15,030 bases of DNA, taken from assembly GCA_003988855.1 (NCBI GenBank), contig QYAI01000271.1, positions 1 to 15,030 on the forward strand. Reading direction: 5' to 3'. The stretch is from Arachnopeziza araneosa (Eukaryota; Ascomycota; Leotiomycetes; Helotiales; Arachnopezizaceae). The notes beneath the pieces are model-generated. The model saw nothing but the letters and a program-made list of their open reading frames with translations, did not search any database and was not told the origin of the DNA. The translations under genes were made by a program, and so were the position numbers. Position 1 is the first letter of the stretch. Each line of letters starts with the position of its first letter. Shown here piece after piece: positions 7,456 to 15,030 of the stretch.

Positions 7456-9597
7456 ATGGAAGCCAAACCTTTGTGCAATTTCTGTAATCATCTCGATTTT
7501 GAAGCTGCAGGCTTCGAATCAAAAGGCGATATTCGAGGCCGAATGCGTCATCTCACAGAGATTTTGCTAGAAGCTAAGACTTGCTTCTTTTGTCAAAAGC
7601 AAGCAGACTATGTTACTAAGTGGATGGAAGACAAATGGGGGAATGATGCAGAACTTTACCCCAAGAACTGTAAGGTTACCATCAGGCGCCGTATCATTTG
7701 CTCAAGAGAAGATTGGAAATGGCATAGCAAGAGCATTGGTCAGACTCCAGTCGGTCCCGAAAATCGCCGTCTCATTTATGTTACCCATGTTGGAATTGAT
7801 ATTCAATTTTACAATCCAACAAATAAAGCCATTCAGACGTTTCCAGTGTTAAACTTTCAAAGGTGTTCGCCAAACGCGCCTGCTCTGTCGCAATCCTTAC
7901 AAGAAACTTCGCCGTATATCAAAACTTCAGATTACCCTTTCCATGGACGTGTTAGGCCCCTTGTTGCAGACGCGCGACTGTTAATTAATTGGAGAAAATG
8001 CTGCGCCGAACTTCATGGACTGGATTGTGGCCAAAAGTCAAAAGTGAAGTCACCTACTCACCTTCGGCTGATTGATGTAGAGCGGCAATGTATTACTGTA
8101 GGATCTTTGAATCATGAATGGACTGCGTTGAGTTATGTCTGGGGAAAGCCAGAGCCGAATTCAAACATCTTGATATGCACAAAGAACAATCTTGCTCAGC
8201 TCGAGAAACCAGGATCTCTACGCGATAAATTACCCAGGACTATTGATGATGCTATGGAGGTTACCCGTTACCTTGGAATACGGTATCTCTGGGTCGATAG
8301 CCTTTGCATTGTCCAAGACGATAGTTTAGAAAAATCTATTGTCATTCCTCAAATGGCATCGATATATGGCTTAGCTGCATTGACTATTATCTGCGCTTCT
8401 GGCCAAAATTCTAATTCGGGCCTCCCAGGAATTCAAGACACCTTTCGTAAGATTAATCAAGATCCAATTACGATCAATGGAGTTACACTGATAGAATCAC
8501 TTGACCCTGTGTGGCTGTACTCTGTCGATGGACCCGACGGCTATCTTGAGTCATTAGTTTGGAGTACAAGAGGATGGACTTTCCAAGAACTTTTGCTCTC
8601 CAGCAAAAGGCTGATTTTCACTCCCGAACAAATTTATTGGGAGTGTGGGAAGGAATCATGGTGTGAAGCTAGCTACTGGGAGCACCAAACCGAACCCAGA
8701 ATTTATAGGCATAGTTGTGGCGATGAGATCTTCAAAAGGCTTGGAGATACTCTCAATATAGATGACTTTAAACAACTTTACACGTCTATCGCTGCTAAGT
8801 ACAGCAAAAGGCAGTTAACATACGATGTCGACAGTCTTAATGCAATTACCGGGATACTCGAAGTCCTTGAGAAATCATGCAATCTACAGTTCTTTTGGGG
8901 ACTCCCAACTACACTTTTAGGTTTCGCTTTACGATGGAATATTTCCTCCCAGGAGGATTTAGCACGGGGTGGTGCTTGCAAGCGACGAACGAATACATTT
9001 CAAACGAGATCTGTCAAGGCTGAGCCGGTCCTTTACCCGTTTCCTAGCTGGTCATGGATTGGCTGGACTGGTCAGGTAGACTTTCGACAAGCAGTAGATT
9101 TCACATCAACTATGGCCTTCTATAGACTAGATTCCCTTGGTCAACCAACTTTGATTCACCAAGACAATAACAAATGTCGGAAGCTAAACGAGCAAGATAA
9201 TATTTCAATACCGAAAACCGAGCCAGAGACCAAAATAATGCTGTCTCATGTTCCCGATGCAGTTTTCAAACAGGGCATCGAGTCCAAAATCCTCTGCTTC
9301 TGGAGCAGCACCGCTATTCTCGATGTCAAGAAAGGGCAACATGAGGAATTTGAATTGTATTACAATGGGTTAATAGTTTCACATCATTCCTCCCTGATGT
9401 CGCAGCATGAGCAGGATATAGGATTTGAAGGCGGTGCGAAATGCATCGTAATCACACAAGATGATACCATGCTTCATCTGATGGTTTGTGGCATAGTGGA
9501 TGGTATCACTTATCGACGTGGGTTGGCTGAGATCCTGCCAATCACATGGATTATGGGCGTTAGGAATCGAGTCTGGGAGCCAGTTTTTCTTGCATAG
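7456..9597 (+). CDS. HET-domain protein with N-terminal CxxC pairs
   Basis: Single exon, 713 residues, ATG start after a CT-rich leader. The HET domain begins near T223 (TALSYVWG, 223-230) and runs through RYLWVDSLCIVQDD (276-289) and MASIYGLAALTIICASG (300-316). It closes with RGWTFQELLLSSKRLIFT from R372 and a WEC motif. These are the canonical HET blocks. The N-terminus carries C7/C10 and C43/C46 as two CxxC pairs, a possible zinc-binding unit often seen in this HET subclass. The C-terminal 300 residues are not assigned; they contain a Trp-rich PSWSWIGWTG segment characteristic of these proteins. HET proteins trigger cell death on recognising a non-self partner during hyphal fusion. It is read divergently from the NLR pseudogene, so the two may once have been functionally paired (inference). 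No signal peptide or membrane segment is seen. Confidence 0.92.
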   Translation: MEAKPLCNFCNHLDFEAAGFESKGDIRGRMRHLTEILLEAKTCFFCQKQADYVTKWMEDKWGNDAELYPKNCKVTIRRRIICSREDWKWHSKSIGQTPVGPENRRLIYVTHVGIDIQFYNPTNKAIQTFPVLNFQRCSPNAPALSQSLQETSPYIKTSDYPFHGRVRPLVADARLLINWRKCCAELHGLDCGQKSKVKSPTHLRLIDVERQCITVGSLNHEWTALSYVWGKPEPNSNILICTKNNLAQLEKPGSLRDKLPRTIDDAMEVTRYLGIRYLWVDSLCIVQDDSLEKSIVIPQMASIYGLAALTIICASGQNSNSGLPGIQDTFRKINQDPITINGVTLIESLDPVWLYSVDGPDGYLESLVWSTRGWTFQELLLSSKRLIFTPEQIYWECGKESWCEASYWEHQTEPRIYRHSCGDEIFKRLGDTLNIDDFKQLYTSIAAKYSKRQLTYDVDSLNAITGILEVLEKSCNLQFFWGLPTTLLGFALRWNISSQEDLARGGACKRRTNTFQTRSVKAEPVLYPFPSWSWIGWTGQVDFRQAVDFTSTMAFYRLDSLGQPTLIHQDNNKCRKLNEQDNISIPKTEPETKIMLSHVPDAVFKQGIESKILCFWSSTAILDVKKGQHEEFELYYNGLIVSHHSSLMSQHEQDIGFEGGAKCIVITQDDTMLHLMVCGIVDGITYRRGLAEILPITWIMGVRNRVWEPVFLA

Positions 9598-10113
9598 ACT
9601 TTTTGGTCTTAGAGACAAGGAGAAATTATGAGTTTTTATTACCGTTATCGTATCGAGTTAAACATGGCCTTATGTGGCTAGCATATATACAAAGCCGAAT
9701 TGGTCTTTATAAACACTGATTTTTTCATCTAATGCTCGCACTATACTTATTCGCCGCCTACTTTTACCTTTTGTTACTCACCAACGGCTCCGCACATTAT
9801 GGCGACAAAACTTCGTTAGATTGCGGACGATTTTCGGTCTTGTCCCAAAGAGGATTAGCCTAAGCGAGATCGACTAGTTAGTAAGCTGGTATCGTCGAAA
9901 AGCCACAGCGGCACAGCGAGAGAACCTTACTCTGGCTCCCAACTTTTCTTGTTCGCATTCAACTGCGCATTTGAAGACATAATTGTGGTTGTTGCAAGTC
10001 TTTTCCTGGTATCTTGGCAGCAGAACGAGCGAACCACGACCAAATTCGAAGTTCCTTTGGAGGCACACTATCAGTCTCACTGGTGTTAGAGAAGACAACA
10101 AGGCAGCACAGCT
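9598..10113. other. Non-coding region between first HET gene and P450 gene
   Basis: No gene is supported. The left part is AT-rich and suits the 3' end of the HET transcript. CGGCTCCG at 9785-9792 fits the CGG-N2-CCG pattern of a Zn2Cys6 regulator site, about 320 bp before the P450 start, but one match is weak evidence. A 90-codon open frame on the reverse strand here overlaps the P450 start and has no recognisable features. Confidence 0.45.
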
Positions 10114-12119
10114 ATGAACACAAGTACAATACGGAGCGCGTCCCAAGACGATGTATTCTCAACTATCCTGGAACTATTAAATAGTGTTCAATCTATTGAT
10201 TTCCCACACATCTTAGTTGGGGCACTATTTTTGTTCGTCTTGCGGGCAAATACCACGTATCTCCCTGTTTCAATTCCAGCATTTCTTCTTGGCTGCTATC
10301 GAGAATGGTTCATTTACAAGATTGATGGTGTATCCACCGTCAAATACTCCCTTACTGGCGTTCTAATCAGCTGGCTTGGGACTTTTATGTACAGACTAGG
10401 GAAGAATCGTATCATGATGCATAACTTGGTTTGTTTTTCTTATTCTCAGTCAAAGTTTAAAAGCTAATTTCAATTAAGCCCGGGATTCCTCACAACATTA
10501 TACTCGGACATATCCCCACCCTAGCCAAGGAATCGCCTAAGCTACCACCGGATGCTCATAGCCATCTTCTAATGAACCATCTTGCAGATAAATACAATCT
10601 TCGGGAATATGGCCTATTCTATATGGACGTCTATCCCATTCAAAATCAACCAATGTTAGTCGTTGCCAGTCCCGAGGTTGCGGTTCAAGTCACGCAAATC
10701 AACTCTTTCCCTAAGCACCGGACTTTCAGGGAAGATTTTGGGTCAGTGCTTGGGTACAGAGGTCTCGCAGGACAGGAGGGTGCGGAATGGAAGGAGCTGC
10801 GTACGATGTTCAATCCAGGATTCTCGCAAACTAACCTCCTCACAATGGTTCCAATGATTGCAGAAGAGACTGAAATATTCGCCTCGCATCTATCAAATTT
10901 TGCTGCAAGCGGCGGCTTTGTGGAAAGTATCGAAGCTCTGACAGCAGAGTTGACAGTTGACATCATTGGACAAGCAGTCTTAGGGTTAAAGTTCAATTCT
11001 CAGACTACTAAGAATCCGATAGTTCACGGTATTATTAGCGCAAGTCAACTTGTGGCCCTCATATCAGACCTCTCCCCCGAGCGCCTGAACGTCTGGAAAG
11101 GACTCAAATTAAGGTATTACGAATGGTCGTCGAATAACCAGTTAATGAAAATGCTGAGAACAAGATGGTCGGAGCTTGCTGCCTCACCGGAGAAAGCCGC
11201 GAAATCAAATGCTATTTTCGACATCGCTATGGCGACGTATATGAAGAAGGGGGGCAAAGTCGAAGAAAGTGTGAAGACAGACTTTCTTGAATTGATGCGT
11301 GATAAGTATATTGTTCCATGAGTGGTCTGCTATCCTCCATTAATAGCTTTCAGCGTGAAAACATTCATTTTTGCCGGACATGATACAAGTTCATCTGTTC
11401 TTGCGGTAAGCCAAGCTCTTCAAAGTCTAGAGCCCCTTTTCTAACTACTAATTTCTCTCTAGTACTCATTCTATGAGCTTTCCCGCCATCCAGAGATCCT
11501 CGAGGAAGTTCGCGCAGAGCATGACAGAGTTTTGGGACCTGACCCAGATGAAGCCTCGACACGGTTTAAAGAAGACCCCATGCTAGCCAACGCATTGCCA
11601 CTAACAACGGCGATCGTCCGTGAAATTATGCGCATCTACCTTCCTGCTACTAGCCTCCGGGAAGGACCGCCAGGCACAACTGTGACTGGACGAGATGGTA
11701 AGACGTATCCTGCCGGAGGCTTCATGGTATGGATCAACAACAACATCACAATGCACGATCCTTCGATCTTTCCTCGTCCATATGATTTTATCCCAGACCG
11801 TTTTCTCCCAGACAAATCACCGTTCCCTCCTATTCCCAAGAACGCGTATCGGCCATTTGAGAAAGGCCCACGTGATTGCATTGGCCAAGAATTAGCGATG
11901 CTTGAATCTCGGGTTGTCTTGGCTGTGATCTTGAGGAAGTTTGATTTCAAGGAGGCGTATGCTGAACTTGATCGTAGGCTTGGGAGGAAGGTGAAGGTTT
12001 TTGAGGAATGTGAGAAGATAGGCGGTAGAGCATATCAGTTATTGTTGACGACGGCGAAGCCAAAGGATGGTTTACCGGTGTGGGTGAAGCAAAGGGATCA
12101 GCCTAAAGCAAAACAGTGA
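10114..12119 (+). CDS. Cytochrome P450 monooxygenase, membrane-bound
   Basis: Proposed exons are 10114-10428, 10479-11305, 11354-11405 and 11463-12119, giving 616 residues. Introns are 50, 48 and 57 nt with branch points GCTAATT, ATTAAT and CTAACTA; the first donor (GTTTGT) is weaker than usual. The N-terminus has two or three hydrophobic segments (about 31-44, 47-62 and 76-93), then the hinge PGIPHNIILGHIP. Catalytic landmarks are all present: I-helix AGHDTS (388-393), K-helix EIMR (452-455), PDRF near 509, and heme loop FEKGPRDCIG (530-539) with the axial cysteine at C537. The enzyme would activate oxygen on the ER membrane using electrons from CPR. The overall look (W-KELRTMFNPGFS helix C) recalls stcS/CYP59-like fungal P450s, but the substrate and family cannot be set. 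At 616 residues it is longer than the usual 500-530 because of the N-terminal membrane part. No synthase-type gene is adjacent. Confidence 0.9.
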
Positions 12120-12680
12120 GTGAAGGTGCACATGATTTAAATGAGTAACATAATTTCTGAGTTCCTTTCTTTGCATTCGTCGATGTGTATCTGAGCTAGG
12201 GAGAACATGTCCGCTTTCATAGGAGTATATAAGTCCGCTGGCCCCACGAGATTTATGCAAAAATCTTCCAGCCTTACTTCTAACAATGATTTTGATGTGC
12301 TGTGTTTGAGTTTGGCTGGCGCTGAAAATGACTGGACACGTGATAATTTCAAGATCTGAAGGAAAGTTTGGGTAGATTTAGGAATCTTCCGCACGAGGAA
12401 AGAATCAGTACTAGTTCACAATCGGCTTTGAGAATTTTCGGTTTTATCTCGGATGCGCACAGCGTGGCTTAAGCCCGCCGATCCGCAGCCGTTGACTGCT
12501 ATTTATCGACTCAGCCACCACCATAGGCATAATCGACTTCAACTTCAGCTGTTCGTTCCATCCTTCTCCACTTTTGTCGACTGTCAAACATCAACTCACT
12601 AGCTGGTGTATGTTGCATCGTGTATTCGAGTATTCGCCAACTTACCTAACTTGCAAATTAAAAGAGATATTTGCGAAACG
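12120..12680. promoter_or_regulatory. P450 3' region and second HET promoter/leader
   Basis: No gene is supported. A TATATAA at 12226-12232 could be a core promoter element but lies 450 bp before the HET start. GGCTTAAGCC at 12466-12475 is a perfect 10-bp palindrome. The stretch from about 12540 to the start codon is CT/CA-rich, consistent with a transcription start and leader. A possible leader intron is listed separately. Confidence 0.4.
12608..12664 (+). other. Possible 5' UTR intron of the second HET gene
   Basis: GTATGT at 12608 is a strong fungal donor. CCTAAC (branch A near 12649) and AAAG (12661-12664) give an acceptor about 15 nt further on, defining a 57-nt intron that ends 16 nt before the HET start codon. 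No ATG in the HET frame lies upstream, so splicing would not change the protein. Its existence is inferred from the signals alone. Confidence 0.35.
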
Positions 12681-14867
12681 ATGGAGTCGACAAATCCTGC
12701 TTCGATATACACCCCTCTGCAGAAATCAAAGGACATTCGCCTTCTTACCATTGACAGGGCAGATCTGAACCATAATATCTCCTGTACTCTTCAACCAGCA
12801 AGTCTTGATGAGAACCCGGTCTATTCCGCGCTCTCATACTGCTGGGGAGGTCCAGAGAAACCAAAGCAAATCAAATGCAATGGTGCCACGATCAAAACAA
12901 CTGATAATCTCGCTGCTGCAATGAAGCGACTTGGAGCCACCTATCAGTCACGACCACTTTGGATTGACGCTATTTGTATCAATCAAAATGACTTAAGTGA
13001 GAGAACAAATCAGGTCCGAATCATGAGCGATATTTACCGTTCCGCAGAGAACGTCATTGTTTATCTTGGAGAAGAAACCGAGGGCCTTGAAATGGGGATG
13101 GCATTGTTTCAGAAGCTTTATGAAAAGGCTCTGGAGCCTAGATTGAGCGGCATCACTGCCAGCATGATTCGAAGTGAATTCCCACGTTCTTCCGACGAGG
13201 CTTGGTATCGACTGCACGACTTTTTCAACCGCCCCTGGTTCTCAAGGATGTGGGTCATCCAAGAAGTTGCCGTGGCGTCTATAGATCCTATAGTTCTCTG
13301 TGGTTCTTTCACGCTATCTTGGTCGGCTGTAGCTAAAGTCGCTCGATTTCTCCGAGAAACAGCGCTAACTGCCTCAGTACAACCAAGGAGCTCCAGCGGC
13401 AATGCTATACTAATACAACAGCTCAGGGAGAGGCGGGAAACATTAGGATTTCTGCTTAAAACATCATTTCATTTCGAGTCGACTGATCCACGAGATATGA
13501 TCTTCGCTTTTTATGGTCTCGTTCCTCCTTACGACCAACAATTACTCAGCTCCCCATATTTCAAGGTTGATTATGAGAAATCAGCTAAAGATGTATATCG
13601 AGATGTTATGATGGGTTGCATAAATCTCTACGACTCTGTAGATTTTATGTTCCGTGGATCGTCACCTTCGTATCAAAGCAAAATTGAAGGTCTGCCATCC
13701 TGGGTTTCGGACTGGGCTATTCCACCAAAATTCCAAACAGTACCACTTGCACCGCATTCCTCTCTTAGCGGCTATAATGCTTCTGGTAGCTGTATGGCCC
13801 GCAAAGCCGCTTTGGACGATCTTGATATCCTCAGAATTGCTGGAAAATCGCATGATGAAGTAATCTGGGTGGCTGAACAATTCCAGAAAGGAGATCTTGC
13901 TCTTCTCCCCTATTTACGAACGCAGCCGCAGACTCTCGAAAAACTATGGAATGAGGTATCAGGTCGACTTGGAAAATCGCGCCACATAATGGATGCCTTT
14001 TGGCGCACACTTGTTGTTGATACAGACAGAGATCTATCTCCCGCAGGTCCAATGTCTTACAACTATTTTCTCCAATTTTGGCACGAATCTAAAGCCCATG
14101 ATAATCGCGCCATGAGATATCAGGAGTCCAATGCAGGGGGGGCTCCGAAGAACGAGGCCGAAGAGCGGGTGCTCTTTGAAGAAAGTACTGCGGAACAGCG
14201 AAATGTTGTAACTGAAGACGAATACGAGAGTTTTAAACGTTTGTGCAACAAAAATGCGGAATTAAATCTACCATGCTGCAGTGACGGACCCAATGATCTT
14301 GAAATATTAAAACAATCTTTCGATCAAGCTCTTTTAACAGACCCACCAAACTTGGCCCTTGTAACTACCAAATGCCTCCATTGCTTCGCTCTAGCTATGC
14401 CAGAGTGTTACGTAAGGAGTGGTTTTTGGAAAGTCGAAGGGCTAAGTCCTTCCCTTGCATATCGAGATACGGATCCTTTCATTGCAGACTACTATGAGCT
14501 CCTTGAAAATGGCGGCGAGGCCATTATTTCAAGTGATGCTGATATGCATATCGTTGCTCATTTATTCAACGTTCTTGGAAACAGAGCTCTCTTCATCACT
14601 GGCAACGGGAGCATAGGTCTTGGGCCTTGGAATACAATGATTGGGGACCAAGTGGTAATCTTGTCAGGAGCGAGCATGCCGGCTCTTCTAAGACGGACTG
14701 GAGATTGGAACTGGAGCCTGGACCTGAAGAATGGCGCGGATCTAGTGCTCCAGAAGATCGGACGGCATACGGTCGTTGGAGAGACATATGTTCATGGTAT
14801 TATGGGTGGAGAAGCCGTGAATAATTTTGACTGGGACAACGACTATGAGATTTTTGACTTGATTTAG
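12681..14867 (+). CDS. HET-domain protein, long canonical subclass
   Basis: Single exon, 728 residues from the ATG at 12681, which has a favourable context (A at -3, G at +4). The open frame extends 25 codons further left, but only to a GTG, so 12681 is the first usable start. The N-terminal part (SIYTPLQKSKDIRLLTI) leads straight into the HET domain: YSALSYCWGG (48-57), LWIDAICINQND (93-104), DIYRSAENVIVYLG (117-130) and FNRPWFSRMWVIQE (182-195). Then comes DPRDMIFAFYGL (about 269-280). The C-terminus ends with the family's typical block, VVGETYVHGIMGGEAV near residue 700. All conserved blocks are present, so the gene looks functional. It differs from the first HET gene in lacking the N-terminal Cys pairs and in carrying the HET domain at the N-terminus. 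The role is presumably vegetative incompatibility or another cell-death response; the partner is unknown. Confidence 0.93.
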   Translation: MESTNPASIYTPLQKSKDIRLLTIDRADLNHNISCTLQPASLDENPVYSALSYCWGGPEKPKQIKCNGATIKTTDNLAAAMKRLGATYQSRPLWIDAICINQNDLSERTNQVRIMSDIYRSAENVIVYLGEETEGLEMGMALFQKLYEKALEPRLSGITASMIRSEFPRSSDEAWYRLHDFFNRPWFSRMWVIQEVAVASIDPIVLCGSFTLSWSAVAKVARFLRETALTASVQPRSSSGNAILIQQLRERRETLGFLLKTSFHFESTDPRDMIFAFYGLVPPYDQQLLSSPYFKVDYEKSAKDVYRDVMMGCINLYDSVDFMFRGSSPSYQSKIEGLPSWVSDWAIPPKFQTVPLAPHSSLSGYNASGSCMARKAALDDLDILRIAGKSHDEVIWVAEQFQKGDLALLPYLRTQPQTLEKLWNEVSGRLGKSRHIMDAFWRTLVVDTDRDLSPAGPMSYNYFLQFWHESKAHDNRAMRYQESNAGGAPKNEAEERVLFEESTAEQRNVVTEDEYESFKRLCNKNAELNLPCCSDGPNDLEILKQSFDQALLTDPPNLALVTTKCLHCFALAMPECYVRSGFWKVEGLSPSLAYRDTDPFIADYYELLENGGEAIISSDADMHIVAHLFNVLGNRALFITGNGSIGLGPWNTMIGDQVVILSGASMPALLRRTGDWNWSLDLKNGADLVLQKIGRHTVVGETYVHGIMGGEAVNNFDWDNDYEIFDLI

Positions 14868-15030
14868 CTTCAGATATCCCTGAGCGAATGCAGTCAGGAT
14901 TTGGGTGCAATACATCATCTGGAAATGGACTGGGCAACCCATACGTTGACACTATAGTGTCAGTTTAGAGCTGACTAAGCTGGGTGCATCACCAAAATGT
15001 TCGCGGTCGCGTCCAACATCCCACCACACC
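14868..15030. other. 3' flank of second HET gene
   Basis: No gene is seen in the last 163 bases. The stretch contains the 16-bp palindrome described separately and presumably the 3' end of the HET transcript. Confidence 0.5.
14947..14962. repeat. Perfect 16-bp palindrome
   Basis: TGACACTATAGTGTCA is a perfect inverted repeat with no spacer, 80 bases after the stop of the second HET gene. It could be a dimeric protein binding site or the tip of an inverted-repeat element that continues outside the window. Nothing else supports either reading. Confidence 0.5.

Noticed and set aside
9874..10146. 90-codon reverse frame upstream of the P450
   Set aside because: No recognised motif; it overlaps the P450 start codon on the opposite strand.
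11636..11950. 104-codon reverse frame inside the P450
   Set aside because: It is antisense to the conserved P450 K-helix to heme-loop region.
10114..12119. P450 as part of a secondary-metabolite cluster
   Set aside because: No polyketide synthase, NRPS, terpene cyclase, transporter or regulator gene is visible in the window.
12137..12394. 85-codon reverse frame between P450 and second HET gene
   Set aside because: No recognisable features and low-complexity start; likely chance.
12606..12680. Upstream 25-codon extension of the second HET protein
   Set aside because: It begins with GTG, not ATG; the first ATG in frame is at 12681 with good context, and homologous HET proteins begin at about this point.

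Overview
The window is nuclear DNA of a filamentous ascomycete (Pezizomycotina). The evidence is short 48-84 nt GT-AG introns with CTAAC/CTAAT-like branch points, two HET-domain genes, a fungal-type NLR (STAND) gene, a microsomal cytochrome P450, and a transposase relic whose stop codons look like RIP damage. A Leotiomycetes-like host is plausible but cannot be fixed from the sequence alone.

Layout, left to right. 1-916 holds the decayed 3' part of a pogo/Fot-like DDE transposase: a Lys/Ala/Glu-rich coiled-coil tail with several in-frame TAG/TAA stops. 917-1672 is AT-rich non-coding DNA with E-boxes, a 126-bp fold-back (MITE-like) palindrome and a perfect CRE site. 1673-3343 (+) is an intact four-exon gene for a soluble SMP-C2-C2 lipid-transfer-type protein. 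3344-3798 is non-coding. 3799-6870 (-) is a decayed NLR with an N-terminal STAND-type domain, NB-ARC and a TPR region, broken by several frameshifts and in-frame stops. About 585 bp separates it from 7456-9597 (+), an intact single-exon HET gene transcribed divergently. 10114-12119 (+) is a four-exon P450. 12681-14867 (+) is a second intact HET gene of a different subclass, possibly with a 5' UTR intron. 14868-15030 is non-coding and carries a perfect 16-bp palindrome.

The theme is fungal self/non-self recognition and programmed cell death: two HET genes and one NLR within about 11 kb, next to transposon debris. This is typical of fast-evolving accessory regions. The P450 may be a passenger, since no other biosynthetic gene is visible. 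The most striking points are the head-to-head dead-NLR/live-HET pair, the pattern of nonsense mutations in the transposon, the fold-back element, and a SMP-C2 protein without a membrane anchor. I do not see a clearly new kind of system; the NLR/HET pair is the best candidate for follow-up.
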